Of a DNA stretch of 64,000 nucleotides, positions 55,614-63,858 are shown piece after piece. The DNA is from Massilia sp. Bi118. Lineage in GTDB: Bacteria > Pseudomonadota > Gammaproteobacteria > Burkholderiales > Burkholderiaceae_D. Both the position numbers and the translations under genes were made by a program. Location of the stretch: contig NZ_CAKKMV010000001.1 of assembly GCF_918697865.1 (NCBI RefSeq), forward strand, positions 124,001 to 188,000. The letters are read 5' to 3'. Below the pieces are notes generated by a model. That model was not told the origin of the DNA, searched no databases, and saw nothing but the letters and a program-made list of their open reading frames with translations. Every line of letters begins with the position of its first letter. Positions within the stretch are counted from its first letter, which is position 1.

Positions 55614-56357
55614 ATGTTCCAACATCCTTTTCAATTGCGAGGCAAGACGATCCTGGTCACGGGTGCATCCAGCGGCATCGGGCGTGCGATTGCTGTCGAG
55701 TGCGCGCGCGTGGGGGCGCGCGTTGTAATCAGCGGCCGCAGTCCGGAACGTCTGCAGCAGACGATGGCCCTGATGGATGCCGCCAGCAGCGGCGGCCACG
55801 TCGCTTGCGAGGGCGATCTCACCGATATGGCCCAGCTCGACATGCTGGTCGCCGCGGCCGGGGAAGTCGATGGCGTGGTGCACGCCGCCGGCATCAGCAG
55901 CCTCTCTCCGATGCGAATGCTGCGCGAATCGTTCATGCAGAACACGCTGAACAACAACTTCATGGCGCCGCTCATGCTGACCCAGAAGTTCCTGTTCAAG
56001 AAGTCCCTGCGCAACAACGCCTCGATCGTGTTCCTGTCCTCGATTGCCGCCCACACCGGCACCGTCGGCCTCTCGCCCTACGCCGCATCGAAGGCCGCGC
56101 TCGAAGGCATGATGCGCTGCCTGGCGCTGGAAATTGCGCCGCGCGGCATGCGTGCGAACGCGCTGGTTCCCGGCACGGTCGACACGCCGATGGTGCGGGC
56201 CGCGCCCGACCTGCTCGAAGCCCAGGCCAGGATGTATCCGCTAGGCGTGGGCAAACCCGAAGACGTGGCCTACGCCGCGATCTATTTGCTGTGCGACGCC
56301 AGCCGCAAGGTGACCGGTACCCAGTTGCACCTGGACGGCGGCATTCCATGGACCTGA
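55614..56357 (+). CDS. SDR-family oxidoreductase (3-oxoacyl reductase-like) 2
   Basis: 247 aa: GASSGIG at 17-23, Ser pair 142-143 (FLSSIAA), Y156 and K160 ([10 protein letters not shown]). It shares the catalytic spacing of SDR 1 and looks like a duplicated copy with separate substrate specificity. [18 protein letters not shown] is the usual dimer-helix region. ATG 55614 begins 11 bp after SDR 1. It may act on a different keto group or on a sugar carbonyl. Confidence 0.88.
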   Translation: MFQHPFQLRGKTILVTGASSGIGRAIAVECARVGARVVISGRSPERLQQTMALMDAASSGGHVACEGDLTDMAQLDMLVAAAGEVDGVVHAAGISSLSPMRMLRESFMQNTLNNNFMAPLMLTQKFLFKKSLRNNASIVFLSSIAAHTGTVGLSPYAASKAALEGMMRCLALEIAPRGMRANALVPGTVDTPMVRAAPDLLEAQARMYPLGVGKPEDVAYAAIYLLCDASRKVTGTQLHLDGGIPWT

Positions 56358-56364
56358 ACCACAT

Positions 56365-57006
56365 ATGTTCGACGTACTGATCGTCAGCGCGGGCGGCTTC
56401 GGCCGCTCGATGCTCAACACCATCAAGACCGATCCCGCGAATAACGTCGAGTGGCGGGTCACCGGTTTCCTCGACAGCCGCACCGAGCTGGCCGACAAAT
56501 GCCCGCTGCCCATCCTCGGCGATCCGCTGACCTACCGCTACGATCCGGACCGCACGCCGCGCCAGGAATTCCTGTGCGCGCTGGGCGAGCCTGCGCAGCG
56601 CCGTAAATTCGCGGCGCCGCTGCTGGGGCAGGGTGCGCGCTTCATGAACCTGTGCCATGGCCTGCGCGACGCATCCGGCATTATCATGGGCCAGGGCTGC
56701 ATGTTCGAGTCCGAAGTGCGCATGGGCGTCGACACGCAGATGGGCGACTTCGTCATCATCCAGTCGACCAGCGTGATCGGCTACGAGGTGAAGATCGGTT
56801 CCTACACGACCATCGGCAGTTTCGTGTTCATTGGCGGACGCGCCGAGATCGGCAATGACGTTATCATCCATCCGCATGCCACTATCCTGCCCGGCAAGAA
56901 GGTCGGCGATGGCGCGGTGATCGGCGCCGGCGCCGTCGTGATGAGCGACGTGCCGCCGGGCGTAACCATGATCGGCAATCCGGCCAAAGTTTTCAGGTTT
57001 AAATAA
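56365..57006 (+). CDS. NeuD-like sugar O/N-acyltransferase (left-handed beta-helix)
   Basis: 213 aa. The N-terminal ~85 residues have the Rossmann-like NTP/sugar-binding region (FDVLIVSAGGFGRSMLNTI, FLDSRTEL). Then hexapeptide repeats follow (MGQGCMFESEVRMGVDTQMGD, IGSYTTIGSFVFIGGRAEIGND, VGDGAVIGAGAVVMSDVPPG). The layout is that of NeuD/PglD acyltransferases, which acylate amino sugars. It ends with TAATG overlap into the oxygenase. In this operon it would transfer the ACP-linked acyl group to a sugar. Confidence 0.87.
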   Translation: MFDVLIVSAGGFGRSMLNTIKTDPANNVEWRVTGFLDSRTELADKCPLPILGDPLTYRYDPDRTPRQEFLCALGEPAQRRKFAAPLLGQGARFMNLCHGLRDASGIIMGQGCMFESEVRMGVDTQMGDFVIIQSTSVIGYEVKIGSYTTIGSFVFIGGRAEIGNDVIIHPHATILPGKKVGDGAVIGAGAVVMSDVPPGVTMIGNPAKVFRFK

Positions 57007-58154
57007 TGCAATCAAAAATGCCGCCGCAGGCCTATATCGACCAGGCCTGGTTCGATCGGGAGCGCGACCTGCTGTTCAAGCCGCTCTGGCAGTTCATCGG
57101 CTTGAAGGTCATGCTCGACAAGCATAATTCCTTCATTGCGCGCACCCTGTTCGGCATCCCGATCGTGGTGCAGAACTTCCGCGGCGAACTGCGCGCCTTC
57201 GAGAACGTCTGCCCGCACCGGCAGAACCCGATCCAGGTCGAGCCGCAAGGCGTGCGTCCGCTGTTCTGCGGCTACCATGGCTGGAGCTTCGACAGCGAAG
57301 GCGCCACCAAGATCCCCCACGAAGACACGCTGTACCGCTATCCGCAGGAAGAGCGGGCCTGCATCCACCTGCGCCGCTTTGCGCTGGAAGTGGTGGGCAA
57401 CCTGGTGTTCGTGAACCTGTCGGACAATCCGCTGCCGATCAAGCAGCAGTTCGGCGCGGCCATGCTGGCGTCGATGAAGGCATCGTCGGAAGCCTACGAC
57501 ACCGAGGTCATCACGACCACCTACGACGCGAAGTTCAACTGGAAGCTGATCTACGAGAATCTCCGCGACAGCCATCATCCGCGCTACCTGCATGCACGCA
57601 CGCTGTACCAGGACGTGAAGTTCGACGCCAAGATCGATGAATTCGGTCTCGAGGCGACCCAGCGCCTGCGGCAGGAAGATCTGACGGACCGCGGCCGGGC
57701 GCTGGCCCTGATGCGTTCGTTCAGCTTTGGCGGCCGCGACGCGCCGATGGAATCCCCGCCCAACGAATTCTGGCATCCCCTGGTCGAGCGTTATCGCGAC
57801 CAGGATTGGTATTACAACTGGCTCGCTTACCCGAACCTGCACATCGCCTCGTCGAACGGCGGGCATTCCTTCACCATCGAGCACCATATCCCGGTCGGTC
57901 CGGGCCGCACCGAGTTCGTGGTCTATTTCGTGACGGCGAAGAAGAAGCGGCCATATGCGACCTCGGCGGCCGTATTGCATGCGCATACCCTGGGCGCGGA
58001 CAAGATCCTGCGCGAAGACATCGAGGTGATGGAACAGATCCAGCGCACGCTGTACGAAGGCGCACGGCCGGCCCATCTGGGCGACTACGAGTTCATCAAC
58101 GCCGGGATCGAGCATTGGTACATGAGCCTGATGGAGGGGAAATTTGCGCTCTAA
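57006..58154 (+). CDS. Rieske-type ring-hydroxylating oxygenase family protein
   Basis: 382 aa. The Rieske 2Fe-2S centre is C69, H71, C88 and H91 (CPHRQN and CGYHGWSF). The mononuclear iron site is N185-x2-D188-x2-H191-x4-H196 (NLRDSHHPRYLH). The length and motifs are those of oxygenase alpha subunits such as CntA/VanA-type. No ferredoxin or reductase is adjacent, so electrons would come from elsewhere. In this setting it may hydroxylate the acyl chain or sugar. Translational coupling to NeuD-like supports that. Confidence 0.87.
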   Translation: MQSKMPPQAYIDQAWFDRERDLLFKPLWQFIGLKVMLDKHNSFIARTLFGIPIVVQNFRGELRAFENVCPHRQNPIQVEPQGVRPLFCGYHGWSFDSEGATKIPHEDTLYRYPQEERACIHLRRFALEVVGNLVFVNLSDNPLPIKQQFGAAMLASMKASSEAYDTEVITTTYDAKFNWKLIYENLRDSHHPRYLHARTLYQDVKFDAKIDEFGLEATQRLRQEDLTDRGRALALMRSFSFGGRDAPMESPPNEFWHPLVERYRDQDWYYNWLAYPNLHIASSNGGHSFTIEHHIPVGPGRTEFVVYFVTAKKKRPYATSAAVLHAHTLGADKILREDIEVMEQIQRTLYEGARPAHLGDYEFINAGIEHWYMSLMEGKFAL

Positions 58155-58755
58155 ATACGTGATCGGCCGCGGCCGCGAACTGCAGCGGGCTTTGGCCGCC
58201 TGGCGCGAACTGGCGCCGGAAACCGAACTGCGTCCCGTCGACATGGCTGCAGAAGGCGCCCAGGCCGCGCTGGATGCCATCGATCCGCTGGAAGCGACGG
58301 CCTTCGTCGCCGCGGATGCCTATTTCCTGAATTTTCACCGGCTCGAGCTGATGAGCGCGGTACGCGGGCGCGGCATCGCCATGCCGCCGCTGATCGAACG
58401 CGGCGCCATCGTCGGTGCGGATGTAAAGATCCCCGATAATTGCTGGATTGGCGCCGGCGCCGTCATCCAGCCCGGCTGCCGCATCGGATTCAATGTCGTG
58501 ATCGGGCCCGGCGCCATTGTCGGCGGCGGCGCCGAGATCGGCCAGTCGGCCTTCATCGATGCCGGCGTGACGGTGGGCCATGGCGCCAGGATCGGCACCA
58601 AGGCCACTCTAGGATTGGGCGTCGCGATCGGCCATGGCGTGGAGATCGGGACCTTGTGCGTCATCGACAAGCCTGGCAGGTACGAGGCAAACATCGCCGC
58701 CAAGACCTTCATCCAGCCTTCGCACGCGCATCCGGTGGTGATCTTCGGCGAATAA
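58144..58755 (+). CDS. Left-handed beta-helix (hexapeptide) acyltransferase
   Basis: 203 aa. N-terminal alpha/beta region (GRELQRALAAWRELAPETEL), then hexapeptide repeats (IERGAIVGADVKIPDNCWIGAGAVIQPG, IGFNVVIGPGAIVGGGAEIGQ, GHGARIGTKATLGLGVAIGHGVEIGTLC). A second candidate acyl-transfer step. TTG 58144 is used as the start: GGAGGGG is well placed just before it, and it overlaps the oxygenase stop by 11 bp. It is the last gene of the operon, followed by a strong terminator. Confidence 0.82.
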   Translation: MRSKYVIGRGRELQRALAAWRELAPETELRPVDMAAEGAQAALDAIDPLEATAFVAADAYFLNFHRLELMSAVRGRGIAMPPLIERGAIVGADVKIPDNCWIGAGAVIQPGCRIGFNVVIGPGAIVGGGAEIGQSAFIDAGVTVGHGARIGTKATLGLGVAIGHGVEIGTLCVIDKPGRYEANIAAKTFIQPSHAHPVVIFGE

Positions 58756-58767
58756 GTTTTACCAAAC

Positions 58768-58810
58768 GGCAAAATAAAAAGGGGCGCTCAATGCGCCCCT
58801 TTTTATTGCC
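58768..58810. terminator. Strong bidirectional terminator
   Basis: AAAAAGGGGCGC / GCGCCCCTTTTT with extending GGCAA...TTGCC. It lies at the convergence of the acyl operon and the minus-strand glycan genes. Confidence 0.93.
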
Positions 58811-58835
58811 TGCCCGGCCGGCTTTCAACCCGCTG

Positions 58836-59819
58836 TCAGTTGCCGAACAGCGCAGGCGTGAGGACTGCCGCGAGCAGGTTCTCCACCGTCGTATCCGGCT
58901 GGCGCAGCAGCACGCGGTACTGGCGATCGCCGAAGGCATTCCTGATGGCGATGGTGTCCATGATCGAGCGCGGCATGAAGCAGATTGCAGACTGCAGCGG
59001 CTTGCGTGCACCGGCCGCCACGAGCGTCTCCGCCGATCCGGCCAGCTGGATCGCCTGGCCGGCGCTTGCCTCGCTGCCGTCGACAGGCACGAGGCAATCG
59101 GCCAGGCTGCGGCGGTAGAACTCGGCCCGCCCGCCCAGATCCGCGAACGCCGCGTCGCTCACGCTGACGGTAAAGCTTGCCGCTGGCGCGTGCAGCCGCA
59201 GTTTCAGGATCGCGTCGAGGAACACGCGCGGCGTGTCGAGCACGTGCAGGTGCTTCACCAAACCACGCGCATTCAGATCGAGCAATACATTAAAGAGCAC
59301 ATGGCCCGGCGTATCGTCGCGATCGAATTCGACCATCCGGTTCCATTCGGCGTTGCGGAAGATGGTATCGAGCTTACTTGCCACTTCATACGATTCGGCA
59401 TCGACGAAATGCTGGTCGAAGAGGCTGGGCGGCGGCGCCGACTTCAGCTTCCTGATGTCGCTCGCCGCGATCCCGGCGAAAGGCAGGCGCAGCGCGTCTT
59501 GCTGGTCTTCGGTGATCAGGCGGTCGAGGAAGTCCGCGACGCTGAGGAGTTTGGCGCCTTTCCCCTCGAAGAATGCTTTCAGCTCGACCTTCAGTTCGGG
59601 CGTGGACGAGATATCGAGAACGGTATCGTCCGGCGCGACAAGGTTCTGTGCCACGTCGAAGCCCAGCACGGGAATGCCTTCGATATCTTCAGGAATCTTT
59701 TTCGGATAAACGATACCGTCTATCGATACTTTATTCTTGTTAAGACGGAGAAAATGCTTGAAGTAGTTATGATCTGGCCTCTGGAGCGACCATCCGGCAG
59801 TAAAGATTTTCATTGTCAT
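58836..59819 (-). CDS. Unrecognised protein in the glycan locus, 327 aa
   Basis: I do not recognise a family. It is a soluble protein with alternating alpha/beta elements; N-terminal MKIFTAGWSLQRPDHNYFKHFLRL suggests a Rossmann-like opening (GIPVLGFDV, DDTVLDISSTPELKVELKAFFEGK). A second block around residue 190-300 (HLHVLDTPRVFLDAILKLRLH, FTVSVSDAAFADLGG, FYRRSLADCLVPV) may be another mixed domain. The last gene of the minus-strand set; the ATGA overlap with the methyltransferase shows translational coupling. It may be a modifying enzyme or a structural partner of the pathway. Confidence 0.75.
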   Translation of the reverse strand: MTMKIFTAGWSLQRPDHNYFKHFLRLNKNKVSIDGIVYPKKIPEDIEGIPVLGFDVAQNLVAPDDTVLDISSTPELKVELKAFFEGKGAKLLSVADFLDRLITEDQQDALRLPFAGIAASDIRKLKSAPPPSLFDQHFVDAESYEVASKLDTIFRNAEWNRMVEFDRDDTPGHVLFNVLLDLNARGLVKHLHVLDTPRVFLDAILKLRLHAPAASFTVSVSDAAFADLGGRAEFYRRSLADCLVPVDGSEASAGQAIQLAGSAETLVAAGARKPLQSAICFMPRSIMDTIAIRNAFGDRQYRVLLRQPDTTVENLLAAVLTPALFGN

Positions 59820-60475
59820 TTCTTCTCAAACTCGAAAAACAGGGTATCGCCGGCGTCGAGCTCGAGCGGACGGTTGCTATCGATCTGATACGGATAGAAC
59901 ACCCGGGCGACGCCATCCTTCAAAATCTGACAAGTGGTGGAATACGCGGCGATCTCACTCAGGCCATATTTTTCGGCGAGGGCCCTGACCTCTTCCGGGC
60001 GGAAGTGTTTGTAATGCCAGATATAACCCGTGTAGGGCATGGTGACTTCGTTAGGCGCCGAAATGAAGAGCCGGCCGCCTTTTTTCAGCGCTTTCGCCAG
60101 GGTCCAGAAGAAGGTTTCGAAATCCTTGACGTGCTCCATCGACTCGAGGCTTGCGATGAAGTCAAAGGCCGCTTCCGGCAATTCGAACGGGAACAGCTTG
60201 GCCGCAAAGATCACGTTAGGCGCATTCAGCTTCTTGTTTGCAATGTCGATTGCCTCAGCCGAGCCATCGATGGCAAGAATGGTCGAGTCCAGCTGCTGCG
60301 ACATCAGCATGGCGCCGTAGCCTGCACCGCAGAAAATGTCGGCACCGAACAAAGGCCGTTTCTGTTCAGCCATGCGGGTTGCGACGTATTGATATCGCCA
60401 TAGGTGATCGCCACCGATGAGATTCAAATCGAGCGACGAGTATCGTTCGCCGCTTTTCAATGAATAATCTTTCAT
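59816..60475 (-). CDS. Class I SAM-dependent methyltransferase
   Basis: 219 aa. SAM motif I is GADIFCGAGYGAMLM (a Cys replaces the usual Gly-rich start), then AIDGSAEAIDIANKKL (motif II acid) and ASLESMEHVKDFETFF with GGRLFISAPNEV (motif post I/III). It is of the Methyltransf_11/25 type. YTGYIWHYKHFRPEEVRALAEKYG resembles small-molecule or sugar methyltransferases. It lies between the fusion gene and the unknown gene on the same strand, suggesting methylation of the sugar or its acyl chain. Confidence 0.88.
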   Translation of the reverse strand: MKDYSLKSGERYSSLDLNLIGGDHLWRYQYVATRMAEQKRPLFGADIFCGAGYGAMLMSQQLDSTILAIDGSAEAIDIANKKLNAPNVIFAAKLFPFELPEAAFDFIASLESMEHVKDFETFFWTLAKALKKGGRLFISAPNEVTMPYTGYIWHYKHFRPEEVRALAEKYGLSEIAAYSTTCQILKDGVARVFYPYQIDSNRPLELDAGDTLFFEFEKK

Positions 60476-60540
60476 TTTCTTCGAGTTTCCTTAATTTGAA
60501 TTGACTGTGAATCCTACTCGCCCCCGGCTTGCCGCGCAAA

Positions 60541-63500
60541 TTACGCGGACCTGACGATGGCGGCGATGCGTTCGACGTCCCGCTCATCCAGTGCCGGATA
60601 AATCGGCAGGCACAGCACCTGTTGCGCCACGGTGGAGGCGACCGGCAGGTTGCCGGGCGCGGCCGACGGCAGCGCGCTGTACATTGCCAGTTCGCTGATC
60701 AGGGGGAAGAAGTAGCGGCGTGCGTGGATGCCCGCATCGCGCAGCTTCTGGTACAGGCCATCGCGGCTCAGGGGATAGGCGTCCTGCACCAGGATCGGGA
60801 AATACGAGAAATTCGCCTCATGCCCCAGTGCCGGAATCCAGGCGATGCCGGGCACGTCGGCCAGCAGCCGGCGGTAGCGTGCCGCCACCTCGCCGCGCCT
60901 GGCGATCGCCGCCTCGACACCCTTCAGCTGCAGCAGGCCATAGGCGGCGCTGACTTCGTTCATCTTGCCGTTGATGCCCGCCGCGACCACCGTGACCTCA
61001 TCGACGATGCCGAAGTTCTTCAGGCGGTCGATATGCTGCTTCATCGCGGCGTCGCGGCAGACGATGGCGCCGCCCTCGAGGGTATTGAATACCTTGGTGG
61101 CGTGGAAGCTCAGCACCGACAGGTCGCCGTAGCGCAGGATGCTCTTGCCGTCCTGGCGCACCCCGAAGGCGTGTGCGGCGTCGTAGATGACTTTCAATCC
61201 GTGCTTGCGTGCGATCGCCTCGATGCGTTCGACATCGCATGGGTTGCCATAACAATGCACCGGCATGATGGCCTGGGTGCGCGGCGTGATCGCGGCCTCG
61301 ATCCGGTCCGGGTCGAGATTGAGGGTCACTGGATCGACGTCGGCGAACACCGGCTGCAGGCCGTTCCAGGTCAAGGCGTGCGTGGTGGCGACGAAGGAGT
61401 AGGGCGTGGTGATGACTTCACCGCTGATGCCCAGCGCCTGCAGCGCCGTCATCAGGGCCAGCGTGCCGTTCGCGAACAGCGAGATGTGCTCGACGCCCAG
61501 GTGCTTGCACAAGGCTTCCTCGAGCTGCTGGTGGAAAGGGCCGCCGTTGGTCAGGTACTTGCTGTCCCAGATCTGCTCGAGCGAGGCGACGAAGTCCGCC
61601 AGCGGCGGCATCTCCGGCTGCGTCACGTAGATCGGCGCCTGCGCCGGCGCCGGCAGCACGGGCTCGGCGGCCGGCAGCGTGACCTCGAAGGGAGCCGCGG
61701 GCAAGCCTTCGCACCAGCGCTGCCACATCGTCCGCATGGCCAGTTCCACGTGGTCCGCGACCCAGCTCATGACCTCGTCCGAGGGCAGCGCGAATTTGGC
61801 GCGCAGCGTCGCCCGTATCTGGGCAAGGGCGTCCAGGTCGGCGCAGACGGCCAGGCCCTTGCGCTCGAAATCATCGGCATCGTGGCAGATGAATTGCGGC
61901 AGGCCCAGATGCTCGAGCATCGAGGTGGTCTGGCGTCCGGCCGCTGTGTCGCCGGCCATGCTCAAGGTCGGCACCCCCATCCACAAGGCGTGCGCGGTCG
62001 TGGTGCCGCCCGAGTAGGGGAAGGAATCGAGCAGCACATCGACCTGGTTGTGCAGGGCGAGGTATTCCTTCAGCGGGCATCGCGGATGGGTGCTCACGCG
62101 CGAGGCGTCCACGCCTTCTTCGTGCAGCCAGGCCAGCATCTGGTCGGCGATGCCGCCTGGCGGCACGCCGCCCAGCAGCAGCTTCGAATCCGGCAGGGCG
62201 CGCAGCAGCTTGCCCCAGGTGGCCACCACGTTGCGGCCAATCTTGCTGATGCGGTTGAAGCTGCCGAAGGTGATGTGGCCGTTGCTCAGGGCGGGCAGCG
62301 GATTGACCGGCGCCGAATCCAGCTCCGGCTGGAACGGCGCCGACACCGGCAGGTAGACCAGCTTCTCGGTGAACTGGTGGTCGTACTGCCCCGGCGTCAG
62401 GATCTGGCGGTCGCTCAGGTAGTAATCCATGGATTGGAGGCCGGTGGTGCCTGGATAGCCGATCCAGCTCAACTGGATCGGCGCCGGCTTGCGCGCAAAC
62501 ACCGGCAGCCGGTTGTGCGCCGTATGGCCGGCCAGGTCGACCAGGATGTCGATGCCGTCGTCGCGGATGCGCTGGGCGAGCGTCTCGTCGTCCAGGCCCA
62601 CCACATCGGTCCACTGGGTCATATAGGTTTTGAGGCGCTCGCTGACCTGGTCGGTGAGAACGTGGTTGTGATAGGCGAACAGGGCCACGCCGGGACGGCC
62701 GGCAAGGCGTTCGAAGATCGGTTCCACGAAGGAGGCCACCGCGTGGTGGCGCAGGTCGCCCGAGACGAAGCCGATGCGCAGCTGGCGCTGCGGATCGCGC
62801 GCGTTGGCGTGCGGGCGCCACTTCTTGCGCAGCGGCGCTTCGACGCGCTCGGCGTAGCGCAGGTGCTCGGCGAACAGCGCCTTGGCGTCGATGTCCTCCA
62901 TCTGGCTCATCCCGAACAGCATGTTGCTGTGCACGCCCGCGTTATCGGGCTCCAGCTTCAGCACGTGGCGATAGGCGTCGACGGCGCCGGCCATGCGGCT
63001 CTGGCCCATCAGCGCCACGCCGATGGTGTTCCAGGCCAGCGCATTCTTCGGGTTGATGGCGACCGCGGCGCGCGCGCTGGCTTCGGCTTCGGCCAGGCGG
63101 TTCATGTCGAGCAGGGTGACCGCCAGGTTGTTGTGCGCGTCGGCGCGCCGCGGGTCCAGTTCCAGTGCGCGCTTCAGGACCACGATCGCGTCTTCGTGGC
63201 GGCGCGATTCCTTCAGCAGCAGGCCCAGGTTGCTGTAGGTTTCGGCGTTGTCGGGATCGCATTCCGAGGCCCTGGCCATGGCCTGGACGGCCGGCGCGAC
63301 CTGGCCGCGCATGTGGTGCACCACGCCCAGCGACTTCCAGCCGAAGGCATAGCGCGGGCAATCGATGGTCATCAGGCGGGCCGCGTGCTCGGCCTCGTCG
63401 AGGCGGCGCTCGCGCATCAGGGCGGACAGCAGGTCGGTGTCCTTGCGCGGGGGCGTGCCGCGCTCGGCCCGCGCCAGGCGCTCGGCCAGGCCGTCCAGCG

Positions 63501-63858
63501 CCGCGCCGCGCAGTCCATGGCGGCGTCCCAGGTCGATGGTCTCGCGCACGGCGGCCAGCTCGGCGCCGTCCAGCAGGACTTCGATATAGGCCAGCCAGTA
63601 GGCGGCTTCACCCGGATCCGCCTGGATCGCGCCGGACAGGTGCGCGGCGGCTTCCTGCAAGCGCCCGGCCTGCCATTCAAGCCGGCCGAGCTGGTACTGC
63701 GCCTGGGCATGGCCGGGATGCATGTCGAGAATGGCGCGGCACAGCGTGGCGGCCTGGTCGAACTGGCCGGCGTCGAGGTGCTGGAGCGCCAGCTGCATCG
63801 CCTGTTCGGCGACGCGCTGGATCTCTTCACTGAGCGGTACGAGGGTGGTATCTGGCAT
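60541..63858 (-). CDS. TPR / GT41 (O-GlcNAc transferase-like) / DegT-DnrJ-EryC1 aminotransferase fusion protein
   Basis: 1105 aa in three parts. Residues 1-310 are TPR repeats (AETYSNLGLLLKESRRHEDA, ADAHNNLAVTLLDMNRLAEA, ALAWNTIGVALMGQSRMAGA). About 345-720 is a GT41/SPINDLY catalytic domain: LRIGFVSGDLRHHAVASF, WIGYPGTTG (466-473), SFNRISKIG and DSFPYSGGTTTAHALWMG (611-628). A Pro/Ala linker covers 721-745. From 746 runs a PLP sugar aminotransferase: FANGTLALMTALQALG, YDAAHAFG (D893) and SFHATKVFNTLEGG with PLP Lys K922. No frameshift is seen across the joins. GT41 transfers sugar to protein Ser/Thr; DegT aminates nucleotide keto-sugars. First gene of the minus-strand set. Confidence 0.93.
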   Translation of the reverse strand: MPDTTLVPLSEEIQRVAEQAMQLALQHLDAGQFDQAATLCRAILDMHPGHAQAQYQLGRLEWQAGRLQEAAAHLSGAIQADPGEAAYWLAYIEVLLDGAELAAVRETIDLGRRHGLRGAALDGLAERLARAERGTPPRKDTDLLSALMRERRLDEAEHAARLMTIDCPRYAFGWKSLGVVHHMRGQVAPAVQAMARASECDPDNAETYSNLGLLLKESRRHEDAIVVLKRALELDPRRADAHNNLAVTLLDMNRLAEAEASARAAVAINPKNALAWNTIGVALMGQSRMAGAVDAYRHVLKLEPDNAGVHSNMLFGMSQMEDIDAKALFAEHLRYAERVEAPLRKKWRPHANARDPQRQLRIGFVSGDLRHHAVASFVEPIFERLAGRPGVALFAYHNHVLTDQVSERLKTYMTQWTDVVGLDDETLAQRIRDDGIDILVDLAGHTAHNRLPVFARKPAPIQLSWIGYPGTTGLQSMDYYLSDRQILTPGQYDHQFTEKLVYLPVSAPFQPELDSAPVNPLPALSNGHITFGSFNRISKIGRNVVATWGKLLRALPDSKLLLGGVPPGGIADQMLAWLHEEGVDASRVSTHPRCPLKEYLALHNQVDVLLDSFPYSGGTTTAHALWMGVPTLSMAGDTAAGRQTTSMLEHLGLPQFICHDADDFERKGLAVCADLDALAQIRATLRAKFALPSDEVMSWVADHVELAMRTMWQRWCEGLPAAPFEVTLPAAEPVLPAPAQAPIYVTQPEMPPLADFVASLEQIWDSKYLTNGGPFHQQLEEALCKHLGVEHISLFANGTLALMTALQALGISGEVITTPYSFVATTHALTWNGLQPVFADVDPVTLNLDPDRIEAAITPRTQAIMPVHCYGNPCDVERIEAIARKHGLKVIYDAAHAFGVRQDGKSILRYGDLSVLSFHATKVFNTLEGGAIVCRDAAMKQHIDRLKNFGIVDEVTVVAAGINGKMNEVSAAYGLLQLKGVEAAIARRGEVAARYRRLLADVPGIAWIPALGHEANFSYFPILVQDAYPLSRDGLYQKLRDAGIHARRYFFPLISELAMYSALPSAAPGNLPVASTVAQQVLCLPIYPALDERDVERIAAIVRSA

